Shown: positions 1-12,000 of the stretch, piece after piece | Numbering within the stretch: the stretch's first letter is position 1 | Layout: each line of letters begins with the position of its first letter | Source of the DNA: Tetrapisispora phaffii CBS 4417 | Taxonomy: Eukaryota; Ascomycota; Saccharomycetes; Saccharomycetales; Saccharomycetaceae | Reading direction: 5' to 3' | Length of the DNA: 64,000 bases | Assembly (NCBI RefSeq): GCF_000236905.1 | Contig: NC_016522.1 | Location: 682,001 to 746,000 of the forward strand | Translations under genes and position numbers: made by a program | Notes under the pieces: model-generated | What the model saw: the letters and a program-made list of their open reading frames with translations, nothing else | Database searches by the model: none | What the model was told of the DNA's origin: nothing

Positions 1-742
1 CCCATCTGGTCAAGGTGTTATCGCTTTAGACTGGTTAGGATTCGGTGGTTACTCCGGTATTCAAAACCCATCTGATGGTTCTACTGGTGGTTCTTGTAGA
101 GAAGGTACCTACTGTTCTTACGCTTGCCAACCAGGTATGTCAAAGACCCAATGGCCATCAAGTCAACCAGCCTCCGGTGAATCCTTAGGTGGTTTATACT
201 GTAAGGGTGGTTACTTATATAGAACCAATACTGACACCGACTACTTATGTGAATGGGGTGTCCAAATGGCCGATGTTGTTTCTGAAATCAGTGATTCTGT
301 CGCCATTTGTAGAACTGATTACCCTGGTACCGAAAACATGGTTATTCCACTTGTGGTTGATGCTGGTTCTACTAAGCCATTAACCGTCGTTGATGAAGAC
401 TCTTACTACACATGGGAAGGTTTAAAAACCTCTGCTCAATACTACGTTAACAACGCCGGTGTATCTGTTGAAGATGGTTGTATTTGGGGTACTGACGGTT
501 CTGGTGTCGGTAACTGGGCTCCATTAAACTTTGGTGCTGGTTACACTAACGGTATCGCTTACCTATCTTTGATTCCAAATCCAAACAATAAGTCTGCTGC
601 CAACTTCAATGTCAAGATTGTTGCCGCTGAAGGTGCCACCGTTAACGGTGACTGTTATTACGAAAACGGTTCTTACTCTGGTGGTTCTGATGGTTGTACT
701 GTCGCTGTCACCAACGGTAAGGCTCAATTCGTTTTTTACTAG
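1..742 (+). CDS. SUN4: SUN-family cell-wall protein (SUN4/SIM1-like), 3' part
   Basis: This is the C-terminal end of a SUN-domain protein; the gene is cut by the window edge. The reading frame is open from base 2 and ends with TAG at 740-742, giving about 246 residues. It carries the Cys-rich SUN signature ([20 protein letters not shown], then [20 protein letters not shown]), which is highly conserved among yeast Sun4, Sim1, Uth1 and Nca3. These are secreted, glucanase-like wall proteins acting in septation and wall remodelling. Codons are strongly biased to the preferred yeast set (GGT, TCT, GCT), suggesting high expression. The next gene downstream is a QDR/AQR1-type transporter, as at both S. 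cerevisiae loci SUN4-AQR1 and SIM1-QDR2, so SUN4 and SIM1 cannot be separated from this fragment. The family is certain; the symbol is a choice between ohnologs. Confidence 0.9.
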   Translation, partial: PSGQGVIALDWLGFGGYSGIQNPSDGSTGGSCREGTYCSYACQPGMSKTQWPSSQPASGESLGGLYCKGGYLYRTNTDTDYLCEWGVQMADVVSEISDSVAICRTDYPGTENMVIPLVVDAGSTKPLTVVDEDSYYTWEGLKTSAQYYVNNAGVSVEDGCIWGTDGSGVGNWAPLNFGAGYTNGIAYLSLIPNPNNKSAANFNVKIVAAEGATVNGDCYYENGSYSGGSDGCTVAVTNGKAQFVFY

Positions 743-2841
743 ATTGAGTAACTTTTCAATTTAAGTTAGTTTTTTTCTTTCACCTTTTTTAGAAAAAAAT
801 TTGTTCTATGATGTTTACATGTTAATTTTTCTCTTTTTTTCTTTAAAGGAAATCACTGTAATTTGAATATTCGTTGACTCTTTTCAATGTTAATATTAAT
901 TCAAGAAAAATAAATTTATTATCGATTCACTTCTATAATTCTATTTTTTTTTATCATTATTAACTATGACAAGAGAATATGTTTTTAAATTATAAAATGG
1001 ACTTTAAAAAGAAAACGTTCTACTTTTTTTTATTTAGATCAATTTACTCTTTTACCTATTTTTGTTATACTTTATCTTACAGAATAGATTTTTTTGAAAA
1101 GTTGTTATAATTATGAAATCATGACAACTTGTATAAGCAAACATTTTTTAATTCATTATGTATGACATAAAATTGTAATACTATAAAAAAATTAACATGA
1201 AATAAAATCGTGGTATTTAAACTCTATTGAATCTTAATATGATATATATATATGTTATTTCATTACTCTAATTGCTATGTCATGTCAAAGTAACAAATAA
1301 CAAAATATTGATTTACTACTCTCTCTCCTTGTTACCTCGGCGGTATCACCACTGCTACCGTAGCACACTGTCATCCATTTACCTATTATCTTTTATATTC
1401 TCGGTTCATTTCCTTGGCAAATATTCATGCACTAGTAATATTTTATGTTCTTATTTTTTGTTAAAAGGCAAGCAAAGTGAAAAGACTTGGGGGTCTATGT
1501 AAAATTGTAGAAACGAATATAATGTATTTCTTATTAGGTTGTAAGCCTTTCTCCGACCGTACGGAATTGCTCCTGTATTTGTGGTCCCACCCCTCCTAAC
1601 AGTTAATTTTCTTGTGTGTGTGATGATTATGTACAGACGTAAACAAACACATCAAACCAAGAAAAAGAAAAATGGAATACGAAGAAAAAACACAATCAAG
1701 CAAGTACACATCTTTGCTGAGTTATTCAGATACCACCATTTCGTTACCCAGTTCACAGTAATCTTCTCACTCACGCTTCCATTTTTTTCTGCCCAACTTT
1801 GTGCCCTTATTAAAGAGATATTCATGTTATTTCTTTTTATAACATATTTTCGATATTGTTCTGTGGTTGATTAGTGTTCGTCTCTTTCATGAGAGCGTAA
1901 ATAGGTAACTGTTTTCTAGTGGTAGGTGCACCCTTCACATTTCTTTTTTTCCAGATATTATTTCTTGTAGAGTTTTAATCTTTCTGCGAATGTTTTCTAC
2001 TTTACTGGAAAAAAGCAATTATGCAATCTCAGACCATTATGTTTTTTTACGAAATGGCTACTAATACTAGTGAATGCTGCAATTTTATTAAACTTTCGTA
2101 ATACTATTTCAAAATTCCGAGTTTATAATTCAATCTTTTATTTTTTTCCCGCCTTCCGTAGTTCTACGACTTCACTATTGATTCTTATCAAATATTCTCT
2201 TCCGTCCTTCCTTCTCCATTTTATTATTAGCAGCAAATTTGGAAAAGAGGCATAATTACCTAAATGACGCAGGGATCAAAAATTATAATATACGTAAATT
2301 TATATTTTTATTTTTTATTCTTATTTTATTCACAGATATAAATATTATTTTTACTGCAATAGCCCACAACCCCAATGCCCAAACTGTAAGGCTTTATTCA
2401 TTATTAAAACATCTGATATTCATTGTATTTTTTTGTTTGGTAAGAAACTCCCGTATTCACTAATTGTGTGTGCCAAGTGTCGAAAAGTTAACAGATCTAT
2501 CTCCTTCTCTCAACTATGCATGCAGCTAATCTACATTTATTTTCAATATCATCAATCATCATCTTTTGTTTCTTAAAATAAAATTAAAGGAAAACTTATG
2601 CTATTACGAAAGGTATATTTATAAATGCAAACAAATCATATGTATCTGTGTTAACGCAAAACTAAAGACCTCTTGACTACTATCCATCACGGTTACATAA
2701 CAAAACAAAACAAAACAACACATATAGCTTTTTGAAAAAAACATTTATTTAGTTAACTGATAGAACTACTATACTAAAGGCTTTATTTATTTATTTTTTT
2801 TAAATAAAGGTGTTTGCATCGATCTATCAGGTCTACCAAAC
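743..2841. other. 2.1-kb intergenic region, no gene seen
   Basis: AT-rich spacer between the SUN gene and the QDR-type transporter. I see no ORF with a credible start or family match, and no tRNA. It presumably holds the transporter promoter. An imperfect CCG/CGG repeat with the palindromic core CCGTACGG (1557-1564) could be a zinc-cluster factor site, but that is unproven. Confidence 0.6.
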
Positions 2842-4650
2842 ATGACAAAGCTAGAAAATACAAATAAGTCACGTTCAGATCTTCTGCCCTCAAATGACAT
2901 ATACAATATGAACAATAATAACGAAACAAAAGGTTCGTTGCACTCACACTCCGAAACAACCAAGATTTTACAGGATTCTAATATAGATGAGCATGAAGAT
3001 ATAAATTCAATTTTTGGCAATAATGATAGTTACGAAAATGAAACTATGTCACATGTCAATACAAATGCATCAGACAGCAATTATATGATGGAGTTAGGTG
3101 ATGTTTCAGATCAATCTTCAGATAAAAGTAATAAAAATCTAAACAATAAAATAGACGAGTTGGATGAAAATTCTCCTCCTCACTCAAGATTCACACGTAA
3201 TGATAAAATTATGCTTATAGCTCAATGTGCTTTTACAGGGTTTTTTTCAAGTATTGCAGGTGCAATTTACTATCCGGTTTTAACACTGATCGAAGGCCTT
3301 TTCAAAATTACTGAAGAACAAGCTAATATCAGCGTCGTCGTCTATTTTATTTTCCAAGGTATTGCTCCAATTATCGTCGGTAATTTAGCGGATACAAACG
3401 GAAGACGGCCATTGATCTTGAGTTGTCTATTAATTTATTTCTGTGCATGCGTAGGTCTAGCCAGTTGTAACACATACGCTCAATTAATTGGGTTAAGATG
3501 TTTGCAAGCTGCCGGGATTGCTCCAGTAATTGCTATCAATAGTGGTATTGCTGGGGATATTACAACCAGGAGAGAAAGAGGTAGTTATATCGGTTATGTT
3601 TCAGGGTTTGTTGTTATTGGTTCTGCTTTTGGTGCTTTGATCGGTGCAGGTTTATCCTCAACATGGGACTGGAGAGCTATTTTTTGGTTTTTGGCAATTG
3701 GTTCAGGTGTCTGCGTTATCTACTCAATTATTTTATTTCCAGAAACAAAAAGATCAATTGTCGGTAACGGATCAATTGCTCCAAAATCTATACTTAATAA
3801 ATGTGTTATATTGAGTATACCAGCTGTAAGAAGAAAATGGCATTTAGATAAACCAGAATATAATACATTAGAACCTCCAAAGAAATCCAAAGCTTTTCCT
3901 ATTTTTGAAATCCTAAAACACAAAGAAATGATTATATTACTAATAGTTGCAGGTTTACAATTCTCTATGTGGACAACACACCAGACCAGTTTAACAACCG
4001 TATTAAGCAAAAGATACAATCTAACTGTTGCTAAAATTGGTTTATGTTTCTTACCTACAGGTATATGTACCATGATTAGTGTTATTACTTGTGGTAAATT
4101 TCTAAACTACGCTTATAAAAAGGACATTGCAAAGTACGAGTTGTGGATAAAAGATCAAAGAGAAATACTACTTCAGGAAAATAATGAAGATGAGGATAAG
4201 GTAGATGAAATAATTTTTAATGATCCAAAATATACCTTTAATATCTGCAGATCTAGATTGAAACCAGCTTTCGTAACATTATTCCTAAGTAGTTGTGGTT
4301 TTATCGCATTTGGATGGTGTATTGAAAAGAGAGTACCTTTGGCTGCTGTGCTAGTGACAAGTGGGTTTTCTTCATTGTTTAGCAACTGTATCTTGACAAT
4401 GTCCACTACTGTTTGCGTTGACTTGTTCCCTAGTATTTCCACAACCGCTACTGGTTGTTTGAATTTATTTAGATGTTCCATGTCTGCAATTTTAATCGCA
4501 TGTCTAAGCAAAATGGTTAGCAAAATGAACTACGGTGGTGTTTTTACATTTTTAGGAGCACTAACGGGTGTTTCCTCATTTTTGCTACTAATAACTGTTA
4601 GAAATGGCAAAGAGCTAACTTTCTACAGAAATAAACTAAATTATAATTGA
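2842..4650 (+). CDS. QDR1: MFS multidrug:H+ antiporter, QDR1/QDR2 type
   Basis: A 602-residue DHA1-family major facilitator with twelve predicted membrane segments. About 120 hydrophilic, Asn/Ser-rich residues precede the first segment near residue 122. The MFS motif A lies at residues 180-190 ([11 protein letters not shown]), and a charged central loop near residues 430-465 separates the two halves. As I remember the family, stretches such as [31 protein letters not shown] and [17 protein letters not shown] are closer to S. cerevisiae Qdr1/Qdr2 than to their ohnolog Aqr1. Those plasma-membrane exporters handle quinidine, fluconazole, polyamines and amino acids. The position after a SUN gene matches the SIM1-QDR2-QDR1 locus. 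There is a single copy here, whereas S. cerevisiae has a tandem pair. The ATG at 2842 is the first in frame. Confidence 0.9.
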   Translation: MTKLENTNKSRSDLLPSNDIYNMNNNNETKGSLHSHSETTKILQDSNIDEHEDINSIFGNNDSYENETMSHVNTNASDSNYMMELGDVSDQSSDKSNKNLNNKIDELDENSPPHSRFTRNDKIMLIAQCAFTGFFSSIAGAIYYPVLTLIEGLFKITEEQANISVVVYFIFQGIAPIIVGNLADTNGRRPLILSCLLIYFCACVGLASCNTYAQLIGLRCLQAAGIAPVIAINSGIAGDITTRRERGSYIGYVSGFVVIGSAFGALIGAGLSSTWDWRAIFWFLAIGSGVCVIYSIILFPETKRSIVGNGSIAPKSILNKCVILSIPAVRRKWHLDKPEYNTLEPPKKSKAFPIFEILKHKEMIILLIVAGLQFSMWTTHQTSLTTVLSKRYNLTVAKIGLCFLPTGICTMISVITCGKFLNYAYKKDIAKYELWIKDQREILLQENNEDEDKVDEIIFNDPKYTFNICRSRLKPAFVTLFLSSCGFIAFGWCIEKRVPLAAVLVTSGFSSLFSNCILTMSTTVCVDLFPSISTTATGCLNLFRCSMSAILIACLSKMVSKMNYGGVFTFLGALTGVSSFLLLITVRNGKELTFYRNKLNYN

Positions 4651-5135
4651 TGATATTGTTAAGTACATTACCGTTAAGGATTATATATGTTGAATATCCT
4701 TATAAAGTTATTATAGATCCCATAGTCATTTTACATACATCCAAACTCTGTTTGATTTAGCATTTTAAATATTTAGAATATATATATATCATAAAATACA
4801 CAGCTTTTACTGACTATTCTTATTTTATAATTATAAAACAATATCAAACTTATATTTAACACAGTTAAAAATGACAATGGAAGATGGTCATACTTCGGAG
4901 TTTTACGATTGTGCAACTGCGATCCCTTGTGCATCCGGCAAACGTATTATATAGTTATGTTATGTATGCTAAAGATATCCAATAAAAATAATTAATTCTT
5001 CTTCTCACCATTTTAATAGTTCCACAAATTTATTTTATAATACTTAGCAATATACAAAGATATACTATTAAAAACTTTTTGCTCCTAAATTTTATGATTT
5101 TTGCCTTTGTTATTATGAAATTATCTACAATGAGT
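4651..5135. other. Convergent intergenic spacer, no gene seen
   Basis: AT-rich spacer between the 3' ends of the QDR-type gene and YDJ1. It should contain both transcript terminators. No ORF or RNA gene was recognised. Confidence 0.6.
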
Positions 5136-6359
5136 CTATTGAGAAGCACATTGAACACCTTCACCATGTTGTTCTTCTTCATCAGAATCGTAACTCCTAC
5201 CTGATCTACCCTTAGATTTGCTGTATTTAGTTGGGTCAAAGTCCGATAAGACACATTCATCTATGGAAGCCTTTGCTGGGATAGAAACTGGAGTTCTAGC
5301 TGGTAAAATGTTTTCTAATTCCTTTAATTTATCCTCAGTGGCAAAATTATTTTCTGGGAATTTAATTTTGAAAGTAACAATTAAATTACCGTAACCACCG
5401 TACTTTGGAACTGGCATACCTTTACCTTCGATGACCTTCTTCATACCCGATGAGATGACTTCACCTGGAACAGTGGAAACCTTTAACCAATCACCTGAAA
5501 CATGTTGGATTGCAAATTCACCACCTGCTATGGCAGTTAATAAATCAATTTCAGCTTCATATAATAAATCATCGCCGGCTCTCTTGAAGTGCTTGTGTGG
5601 CTTTTCAACAACAACGAAAATGACATCACCCGGAATAACATCTGGAGCTTGGTCAGCTTCACCTTTGAATACAATTTTTTGACCTTCTCTCATACCTGGT
5701 TCAACATGGACTTCCAATACCTTTCTTTCATTGGCAATCTTCTTACCTTTACAATCCTTACATCTATCTTTTGGATCAATGATATCACCGGAACCATGAC
5801 AAACATCACATTCAGTTTGGAATCTTTGAATCATTGGACCCATTTGTCTGGTGACGAATTTTATACCTTGACCGTTACAACTAGTACACTTCTTGACAGC
5901 GCCAGCCTTACCACCACGACCCTCACAGGTTTTACATAAGATTTGTTTGTTTAGAGCTAGTTTAGCAGTTCTACCTTTATATAATTCTTCCAAAGTGTTT
6001 TGAATTTCATGCTTAATATCTCTACCTCTTTGTGGACCCGATGGTCTTTGAGCACCTGCACCACCAAAGAATTGAGAAAAGATATCGTCACCGAAACCAA
6101 AGCCACCACCTGGGAAACCACCAGCGCCGCCACCGTTTAAACCTTCTTCACCATATTGGTCATACACCTCTCTCTTTTGTGAATCGGATAAAACTTCATA
6201 AGCAGCAGAGCATTCTTTAAACTTTTCAGCAGCCTCTTCACTTGGATTTTTATCTGGATGGTACTTCAAAGCTTGTTTTCTATAACCCTTTTTAATTTCA
6301 GTTTCTGAAGCATTTGGAGAAACACCTAATAAATCGTAAAATTTTGTTTCTTTAACCAT
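5136..6359 (-). CDS. YDJ1: Type I Hsp40 co-chaperone Ydj1
   Basis: A 407-residue DnaJ-class co-chaperone (S. cerevisiae Ydj1 has 409) that stimulates Hsp70 Ssa ATPase activity in the cytosol. Domains in order: a J domain at residues 1-70 with the essential HPD at 34-36; a Gly/Phe-rich linker (about 74-104); a zinc-binding region with four CxxCxGxG-like repeats beginning at Cys142, 158, 184 and 200; C-terminal substrate-binding domains; and a terminal CASQ box for farnesylation and ER-membrane attachment. The frame is open further upstream, but the start was placed at the ATG at 6357-6359 because MVKETKFYD matches the known N-terminus and the upstream in-frame codon is only TTG. A double heat-shock element lies 5' of the gene at 7065-7090. 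Identification is very secure. Confidence 0.98.
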   Translation of the reverse strand: MVKETKFYDLLGVSPNASETEIKKGYRKQALKYHPDKNPSEEAAEKFKECSAAYEVLSDSQKREVYDQYGEEGLNGGGAGGFPGGGFGFGDDIFSQFFGGAGAQRPSGPQRGRDIKHEIQNTLEELYKGRTAKLALNKQILCKTCEGRGGKAGAVKKCTSCNGQGIKFVTRQMGPMIQRFQTECDVCHGSGDIIDPKDRCKDCKGKKIANERKVLEVHVEPGMREGQKIVFKGEADQAPDVIPGDVIFVVVEKPHKHFKRAGDDLLYEAEIDLLTAIAGGEFAIQHVSGDWLKVSTVPGEVISSGMKKVIEGKGMPVPKYGGYGNLIVTFKIKFPENNFATEDKLKELENILPARTPVSIPAKASIDECVLSDFDPTKYSKSKGRSGRSYDSDEEEQHGEGVQCASQ

Positions 6360-6509
6360 TTTCTGCTTTTTTCTATTATTTGGATTTGAGGAATTCAACT
6401 TGAAAAGGTGATTATGATATCTGTTGATATAATTGACAAAATTAGTGTAAGATTACAAAATAAAAATTTAAAACCTTAGGTACCAACGAATTATTTAAAG
6501 ACTGTTCTA

Positions 6510-6556
6510 ATATATATATATATATAATTATTGACATATATATATATATATATATG
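6510..6556. repeat. AT dinucleotide repeat pair
   Basis: Two nearly uninterrupted TA/AT runs separated by a short spacer, about 150-200 bp upstream of the YDJ1 start. Similar AT runs recur elsewhere in the window, for example near 9391, 23311, 39169 and 49197. Confidence 0.9.
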
Positions 6557-7064
6557 TATAAAGAAAAGTTAAATTAGTAATGAAAATTTTTTTGCAGATG
6601 TGATAATGGATCTTCAACATGTAATGAATAGAACTTCAAAGAAGAAAAGAGCAAAGCAAAGATGAGATTGCAAACTAATAATAATATTTCATTCAATGTA
6701 ATAAAAGTTTCAAATTTACAGTTTATATATTTAATTCTTGTGAGCTCAATGACAATAATTGTATTGTGGTGAAATTTTTTGCTTTGTATTTTGTATACAT
6801 AATAATAAAATAGTCAAAAAGCTTGAAAATTTGAAAATCGATGGGTAGATATTTGAGAAACAAGATTTTGAGTAATATTTGTACGGATGTTTATTACTTA
6901 AATTTCATCAAAATTGAAAAACTTTCATAAAATTTGATAAATTTGGATTTTTGGATTTTTGGTTTTTCTATAAAACACACATACCAAAGACGTAGAATAA
7001 CCTGCAGACATGATCGCTTGATTGGATGGATTTCGATTTATCGTCTCGTCATAGTTAAGAAGAA

Positions 7065-7090
7065 GAAGTTTCTGGAAGAAGTTTCTGGAA
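7065..7090. promoter_or_regulatory. Double heat-shock element (Hsf1 site) upstream of YDJ1
   Basis: Two back-to-back copies of GAAgtTTCtgGAA (7065-7077 and 7078-7090), each a perfect three-unit nGAAnnTTCnnGAA element. YDJ1 is an Hsf1 target in S. cerevisiae. The site lies about 0.7 kb from the YDJ1 ATG and beyond the 3' end of RPI1, so YDJ1 is the natural target. Confidence 0.85.
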
Positions 7091-7472
7091 AAGCTGAAAA
7101 AACGAAAGAGTAAAGAGAGGATGAGTGAGAGCATATGTGAGGGTAACTTGGAGAAGGAAGGGTCACAACGCTAGTTTTGAGTCTTTTTATTTGATTATTT
7201 GATTATTTTTCTTTTGGTGTTACAAAAAAATAGATATCGGAAAGTACTGATAAGCGTATGAGCGATAGCAAATGACAAAAAACAGACTTTTGTGTCTAAA
7301 TGGAAATTATTCTTTAGAATCATATAATTCTAGTTTTGTTAAAAGTTATATTTGCTGTACTTATTATACTAATAGTGATAATATCACTAGAATTTGACTT
7401 TGTGCAGACACAAATTTAATTATTACACTTATGCTTATTCTATCCTCTATATACTATGCATTCATATTATAT

Positions 7473-9068
7473 TTATTGTTTATGTGATTCAGGTTCATTA
7501 TTTAATACAATTTTTGAGATGGACATTGGTTTACATTTGTATTCTTTTTTAACCGATTTTTGTTCGTCAGAAGTAATAGTATCCTTGTTTATCGATGGTT
7601 TTGTTTTTGTTACTAATTTAGTTTTAGTCTTAGTCTTAATTTTAGTTTTGCTCTTTGTTTTCAATTTTGTTTTTGTTTTTGATTTTAATGAATTCTCATT
7701 TTGGTTTACAAAATTTGATTGAATTGATGAAAGGATGTTCTCTAAGTCGGTCATTTTTTTCACTGTTAAATCTTTATACATGCAAATTTCATTTAATGCT
7801 AGTGTTACCAATTGTTCCACACCTTTAATTGAGGTTGCTACACCTAATCGTAATTGATCGATATTTTGTTTTTCCATTTGAAAAATTGCATCTTGTGAGG
7901 AAATTAAATCATTAATCATATTAGTTATTTTTTGCTTATTAGAAGTCAAAATAGCAGTAACTTCCTTTTCGTTATTTTTTGAAGTATCACGTAATGGTTG
8001 TAAAAAATTTGAAGGATCTTTATAATATGATCTAATATGACTATCCGATTCATCTAAGTGCAAATTACCTTCTTTATTCATTTGAAGTTGAGTTGAATCA
8101 CCGCTGTCTATCTGAGATAAGGTTTTATGATTTTTCAGTACAATATTCCCATTAGAAAACCCATAAGTGTTTCGTAATCGTATTTGTAAATTGTTTAATC
8201 TTATGGTATTTTCTGATTTTGTCGTGTCCGATTCAATTTTAGTATAATCCAGTTTGGATGCTCTTGAGTTAAGAACTTTAAATCGATCATTACACTGTCT
8301 ACTATTTCGTTCAAATGAATGTTCTTGTTTCAACAGTGTAGATATTTTGACCCAAAATCTTTTCATTGGTTTATAATATTCAACAAAAGTTAATAAGTTA
8401 GAATTTTCAAGAAGTACCTCGATCAAAGCGCAGTCTTCTTCAATCTTCCATTTATTTCTCTTTTGTCGTGCATTTATTTTATTATCAGATATATTAAGTT
8501 TACTTGAATAATCAATACTATTCGATTTTCTTTTAATTAAATTTTTACCAAATCCAATTATTTTGAAATTCGAAGATTGTGTCCTAGGTAGAGTAGATTC
8601 AGATGGATATCGAATATTATTTTGGGGCAATTGATTTGCTAAAAGATGAACTCCAAATGAATTCTCTTCTTGAGAAATTCTTCTTTGATAGTTATGCGAT
8701 ATATTTTGTGGGTTTGCACTGTACATATACTTATCATTATCATTCCTTTCGACGTATTGATTATTTAAGCTGTCATTTGTAACTAGATAGAGATTTTGTC
8801 GATTTCGTATATTATCAATTCCCATTGGCATTTGATTAACAGGAGCTCTATTTATTATATTCGGGGATGCCTGTTGATTATAATTTTGTGAATAAGCGGG
8901 AGAACCGACATTGTTGTAATTAGAATAGTGCGGTTGATATTGATTTAGCGGAACTCTGTTTTGGTTATGTTCCAATATATTTATTAAAGTCGACTGATTA
9001 TTAGGTGCTTGAGAACTCTTTTGTACATAGTAATTATGATTATTGAGTTCTGAATTTTGTGAATTCAT
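7473..9068 (-). CDS. RPI1: Rpi1-like putative transcription regulator
   Basis: A 531-residue protein with a Myb/SANT-like domain at residues 203-268. This domain has KWKIEEDCALIEVLLENS followed by LLTFVEYYKPMKRFWVKIS and ERNSRQCNDRFKVL, which I recognise as the conserved core of S. cerevisiae Rpi1 (407 residues). A second conserved patch (YGFSNGNIVLKNHKTL) follows. Rpi1 is a putative regulator linked to Ras/cAMP signalling and cell-wall fortification before stationary phase. The first 200 residues are Asn/Gln-rich. Residues around 463-495 are an unusual run of alternating Lys-Thr, encoded at about 7590-7690. In S. cerevisiae RPI1 sits next to QDR1 on the Crick strand; here YDJ1, from the sister chromosome, lies between them, as expected for independently sorted duplicates. 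The ATG at 9066-9068 is the start. Confidence 0.85.
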   Translation of the reverse strand: MNSQNSELNNHNYYVQKSSQAPNNQSTLINILEHNQNRVPLNQYQPHYSNYNNVGSPAYSQNYNQQASPNIINRAPVNQMPMGIDNIRNRQNLYLVTNDSLNNQYVERNDNDKYMYSANPQNISHNYQRRISQEENSFGVHLLANQLPQNNIRYPSESTLPRTQSSNFKIIGFGKNLIKRKSNSIDYSSKLNISDNKINARQKRNKWKIEEDCALIEVLLENSNLLTFVEYYKPMKRFWVKISTLLKQEHSFERNSRQCNDRFKVLNSRASKLDYTKIESDTTKSENTIRLNNLQIRLRNTYGFSNGNIVLKNHKTLSQIDSGDSTQLQMNKEGNLHLDESDSHIRSYYKDPSNFLQPLRDTSKNNEKEVTAILTSNKQKITNMINDLISSQDAIFQMEKQNIDQLRLGVATSIKGVEQLVTLALNEICMYKDLTVKKMTDLENILSSIQSNFVNQNENSLKSKTKTKLKTKSKTKIKTKTKTKLVTKTKPSINKDTITSDEQKSVKKEYKCKPMSISKIVLNNEPESHKQ

Positions 9069-12000
9069 TGAATCTCCAAATAACCGTATATAAATTATAA
9101 TTCAGTAATGTATGTCAAAGTTGTTAAAGTACCGCCACAAAAAAAAAAGATGTGGAATAATGATATTCTATTTATGATTTTATTTAAGTTTCTGATATAT
9201 CAAATTATACAAATACAGATTTGTAAGCGTATTGACATTAATTGGTTTATATGCAATTCAATAGTGAAAATAAACAGGCAATATGTGTAGGTGTAATGCA
9301 ATAAAATAGTTTATTATACTCATTTGAATGTTTAAGAAGTTAACTATAAATAAAATACGAAAAAGAAACAGCAAAGTTTATCAATAAAGCAATATATATA
9401 TATATATATCCACACACATAATGATCATATATTAAAAAATATGTTTAAAGTAATTTTTATCTAGAAATTCGATGATCATATATATATATGCTCTCTTTAT
9501 ATATATATTAATTTGTTAGTTGCCTCAATATGTATATTTTTTTACTCCAAAGATATTAAATTTTGCTACCAGTAAAAAAAAGCACATATCTATATCTATA
9601 AACAAGAAAATGTTATAGAAATGACGAAATCCATAGATCCAAGGCAATATGGGAAAATAAATAATTGGATATCAGTAAAAGTGACTACAAATAAAGTTAA
9701 AATTTAATCAACAATCACATAAACCAAGAGTTCTTTTAACTTCAAATCTATTAATTACTCAGCATTGAAAGTGCAAGAAATCAAATAATCTAGTTAAAGA
9801 ATTACGAAAAAAGCACAATCGAATCCAATTAGCATATTTAACCAATTCCCTTATTAAAAGCATCGTATGATTAAAGTCAACTCGGGATTAGCTACATATT
9901 TAAATGAATAACAACAGCAAAAAAAAGCAAATTGAGATTAACTTCCGAAATTCAATAGATACATAGGGATATATGAAAGAAGCTGAGCAATTCAGAACAA
10001 ATAATGGATTGATTTTAAAACTTTGGCGTGTTCATTGATCTTTCCTTAAACTAAAAAAGAAAACGGAAAGTGGTATTGACTTTGAAGAGGATGCAGAGAA
10101 CGTATGAGAATAGTAAGTAAATAGATCAAATATTGTAATGATTTTGTAACTCAAACAATAATACAAATCAAAACAAAAAACAAATTTAAAACTAGTGTGG
10201 TTAACTAATTCTTCAGGGACTTAAAAGTAAGTTTCAATAAAAACGTTCCAGTATAAGTTCAAATAGCATTACTATTTTTTTTATTATAAAGAAACGAAAC
10301 GTCTATTGGTGTCAATAAATATATCAAAGCATATATTCGTATATTATATTTATTGCAGATGTTTTTCTTGAATGCTTTAACTTCATAACTACTTATTTTT
10401 TACTGGCCATATAGCGTAGCTGTGGCAGTAGCAGAAGTTGAGGTAGTAGTAGTACATAAAACGCAGATGGAGTGAAAAAGAGTACAGAAGTGATTCAATG
10501 AATTGTGCAAGAAGTGATTGAATCAATCTTAAATAGACATTATTGTAAAAAGCAATTTCTATTTTTTTGTTCTTTCTTTCTTTTGTTTTCATTCACAAAT
10601 ATAAATTAAGTGTCCCTCTTCCGATTTTACCTGTGTGTCCCTCGACAATGTAAAAGCTACATTAACGAAAGATGCGACAATAGAGTATTTCCTATATAAT
10701 ATTATATTTCCAGTATTTTTTGTCGGTATTTTCTTTATTTCTTTTTATATTTTGTAGGCGCGATACTCTATATAGCTATTTCCTAAACCGTACAAAAGAT
10801 AAGAAAGTTTTGTGTGTAAGACAAGGAGGCAAAGAAATGGTATATATGGATTTTTGTTTTCTTATCTTTTTTTTCCTGCTTAAAGCATATACCATTTTAG
10901 GATATAGAGTTGGCACTTCAATATGCACGGCACCACTACAATCATTATTGTCTACGAAAATATTTGGGAAGAATATGCATAGTACCAGAGATAGGCGCAC
11001 AGTATTTAATGTTTCTACTAATGCAGGTGTATTGTTTTTTTTTTAATTATTGAGAGTAACTTTCCAACAGATCTTTCCTCTTGCTGCATCCATATCAGTT
11101 ACATTTATTAACCAACCACAGTCCCACAGGAATTGTGTTTTTGTGATTTGCTACCTGTATTTGTTCATTCAACTTGACTTTCTTCTACATCTATAAGTAT
11201 AGATGGTTGTAGTGCGGTATATGAACAAGGTCATCATGCACTTAGATTCTAGTTACTAAGATACAATCCGCAGAGTGTCAACACAAGCCTTGTGTCTACT
11301 TAGCGTATGTAGGTAACCAATTAGATCCGATCCTCCTCTGTCCCCCCTGCATAAATACTCTACGCAGCGAATTTGCACATTAGAAATATAGCAGTTGCGA
11401 AATATTGATTATACAATATTGTATTATCTATACTTGTGCTGTTCAATTATCATCTCACGCCAATATTATCAAATACATAAGCAATTAAGCAAAAAAAAAC
11501 ATCTAAGTCAATTACTACAACTTGAAAGAGAACCAAAAAGACTAATAACAATAGAGGTAGCCAAAGGTATTATTACTTTTTATTTTCAAGCGATTCCGAG
11601 ATTTCTTTCAAATGTGTTCTACATGATACGTAGTATGATTTTTATCTTTCCTGGGAATTTCTTAGAGATCATAAACGACAAAAAATTAGAAATGTAAATG
11701 ATGTAGCTTCTTTTTTTTGATCTTGACGGAAGCGGAACTTGGAAAGAGAAAGTTAAATAGATATGTTTATCTATTGCACATTTATTAATTGAATTATCAA
11801 TGAATATTTCTGGCTACAGCTTTTTCTCTGCAAACTGTTCATCGCCGTTCGAAGTAATAAGTACTCCTTATCAACCTCATACAAAATTGTGTTTGTTAAT
11901 ATTAAACAAACACATTAGCAGTGATATTAAATCTTGCACGAAGCATTTAGATTCGTTTAAAAAAATAAAAACAAAATCTTACTTTTTCAGATAGAGAAGG

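Larger units (their letters stand above)
6360..7472. other. YDJ1 upstream region
   Basis: A 1.1-kb spacer between the YDJ1 start and the 3' end of RPI1. It holds two AT-dinucleotide runs at 6510-6556 and a double heat-shock element at 7065-7090. No further gene was seen. Confidence 0.6.

Noticed and set aside
1272..1874. Short frames at 1272-1502 and 1581-1874
   Set aside because: Low-complexity or hydrophobic products with no homology I recognise, in an AT-rich spacer.
2842..4650. Calling the transporter AQR1 from the SUN4-AQR1 neighbour order
   Set aside because: As I recall the family sequences, several segments are clearly nearer to Qdr1/Qdr2 than to Aqr1, so the QDR ohnolog was preferred.
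4861..4960. Short GC-mixed segment resembling a structured RNA between QDR and YDJ1
   Set aside because: It has no tRNA arms or B-box, no C/D or H/ACA boxes that I can support, and no ORF.
10720..11046. 108-codon plus-strand frame in the RPI1-MTQ1 spacer
   Set aside because: It starts at TTG, overlaps an equally long antisense frame, and has a Phe/Leu-rich low-complexity translation. There is no family match.
11395..11697. 100-codon frame after a promoter-like patch
   Set aside because: It begins with TTG, and its first ATG lies near the end. The translation shows no conserved pattern.
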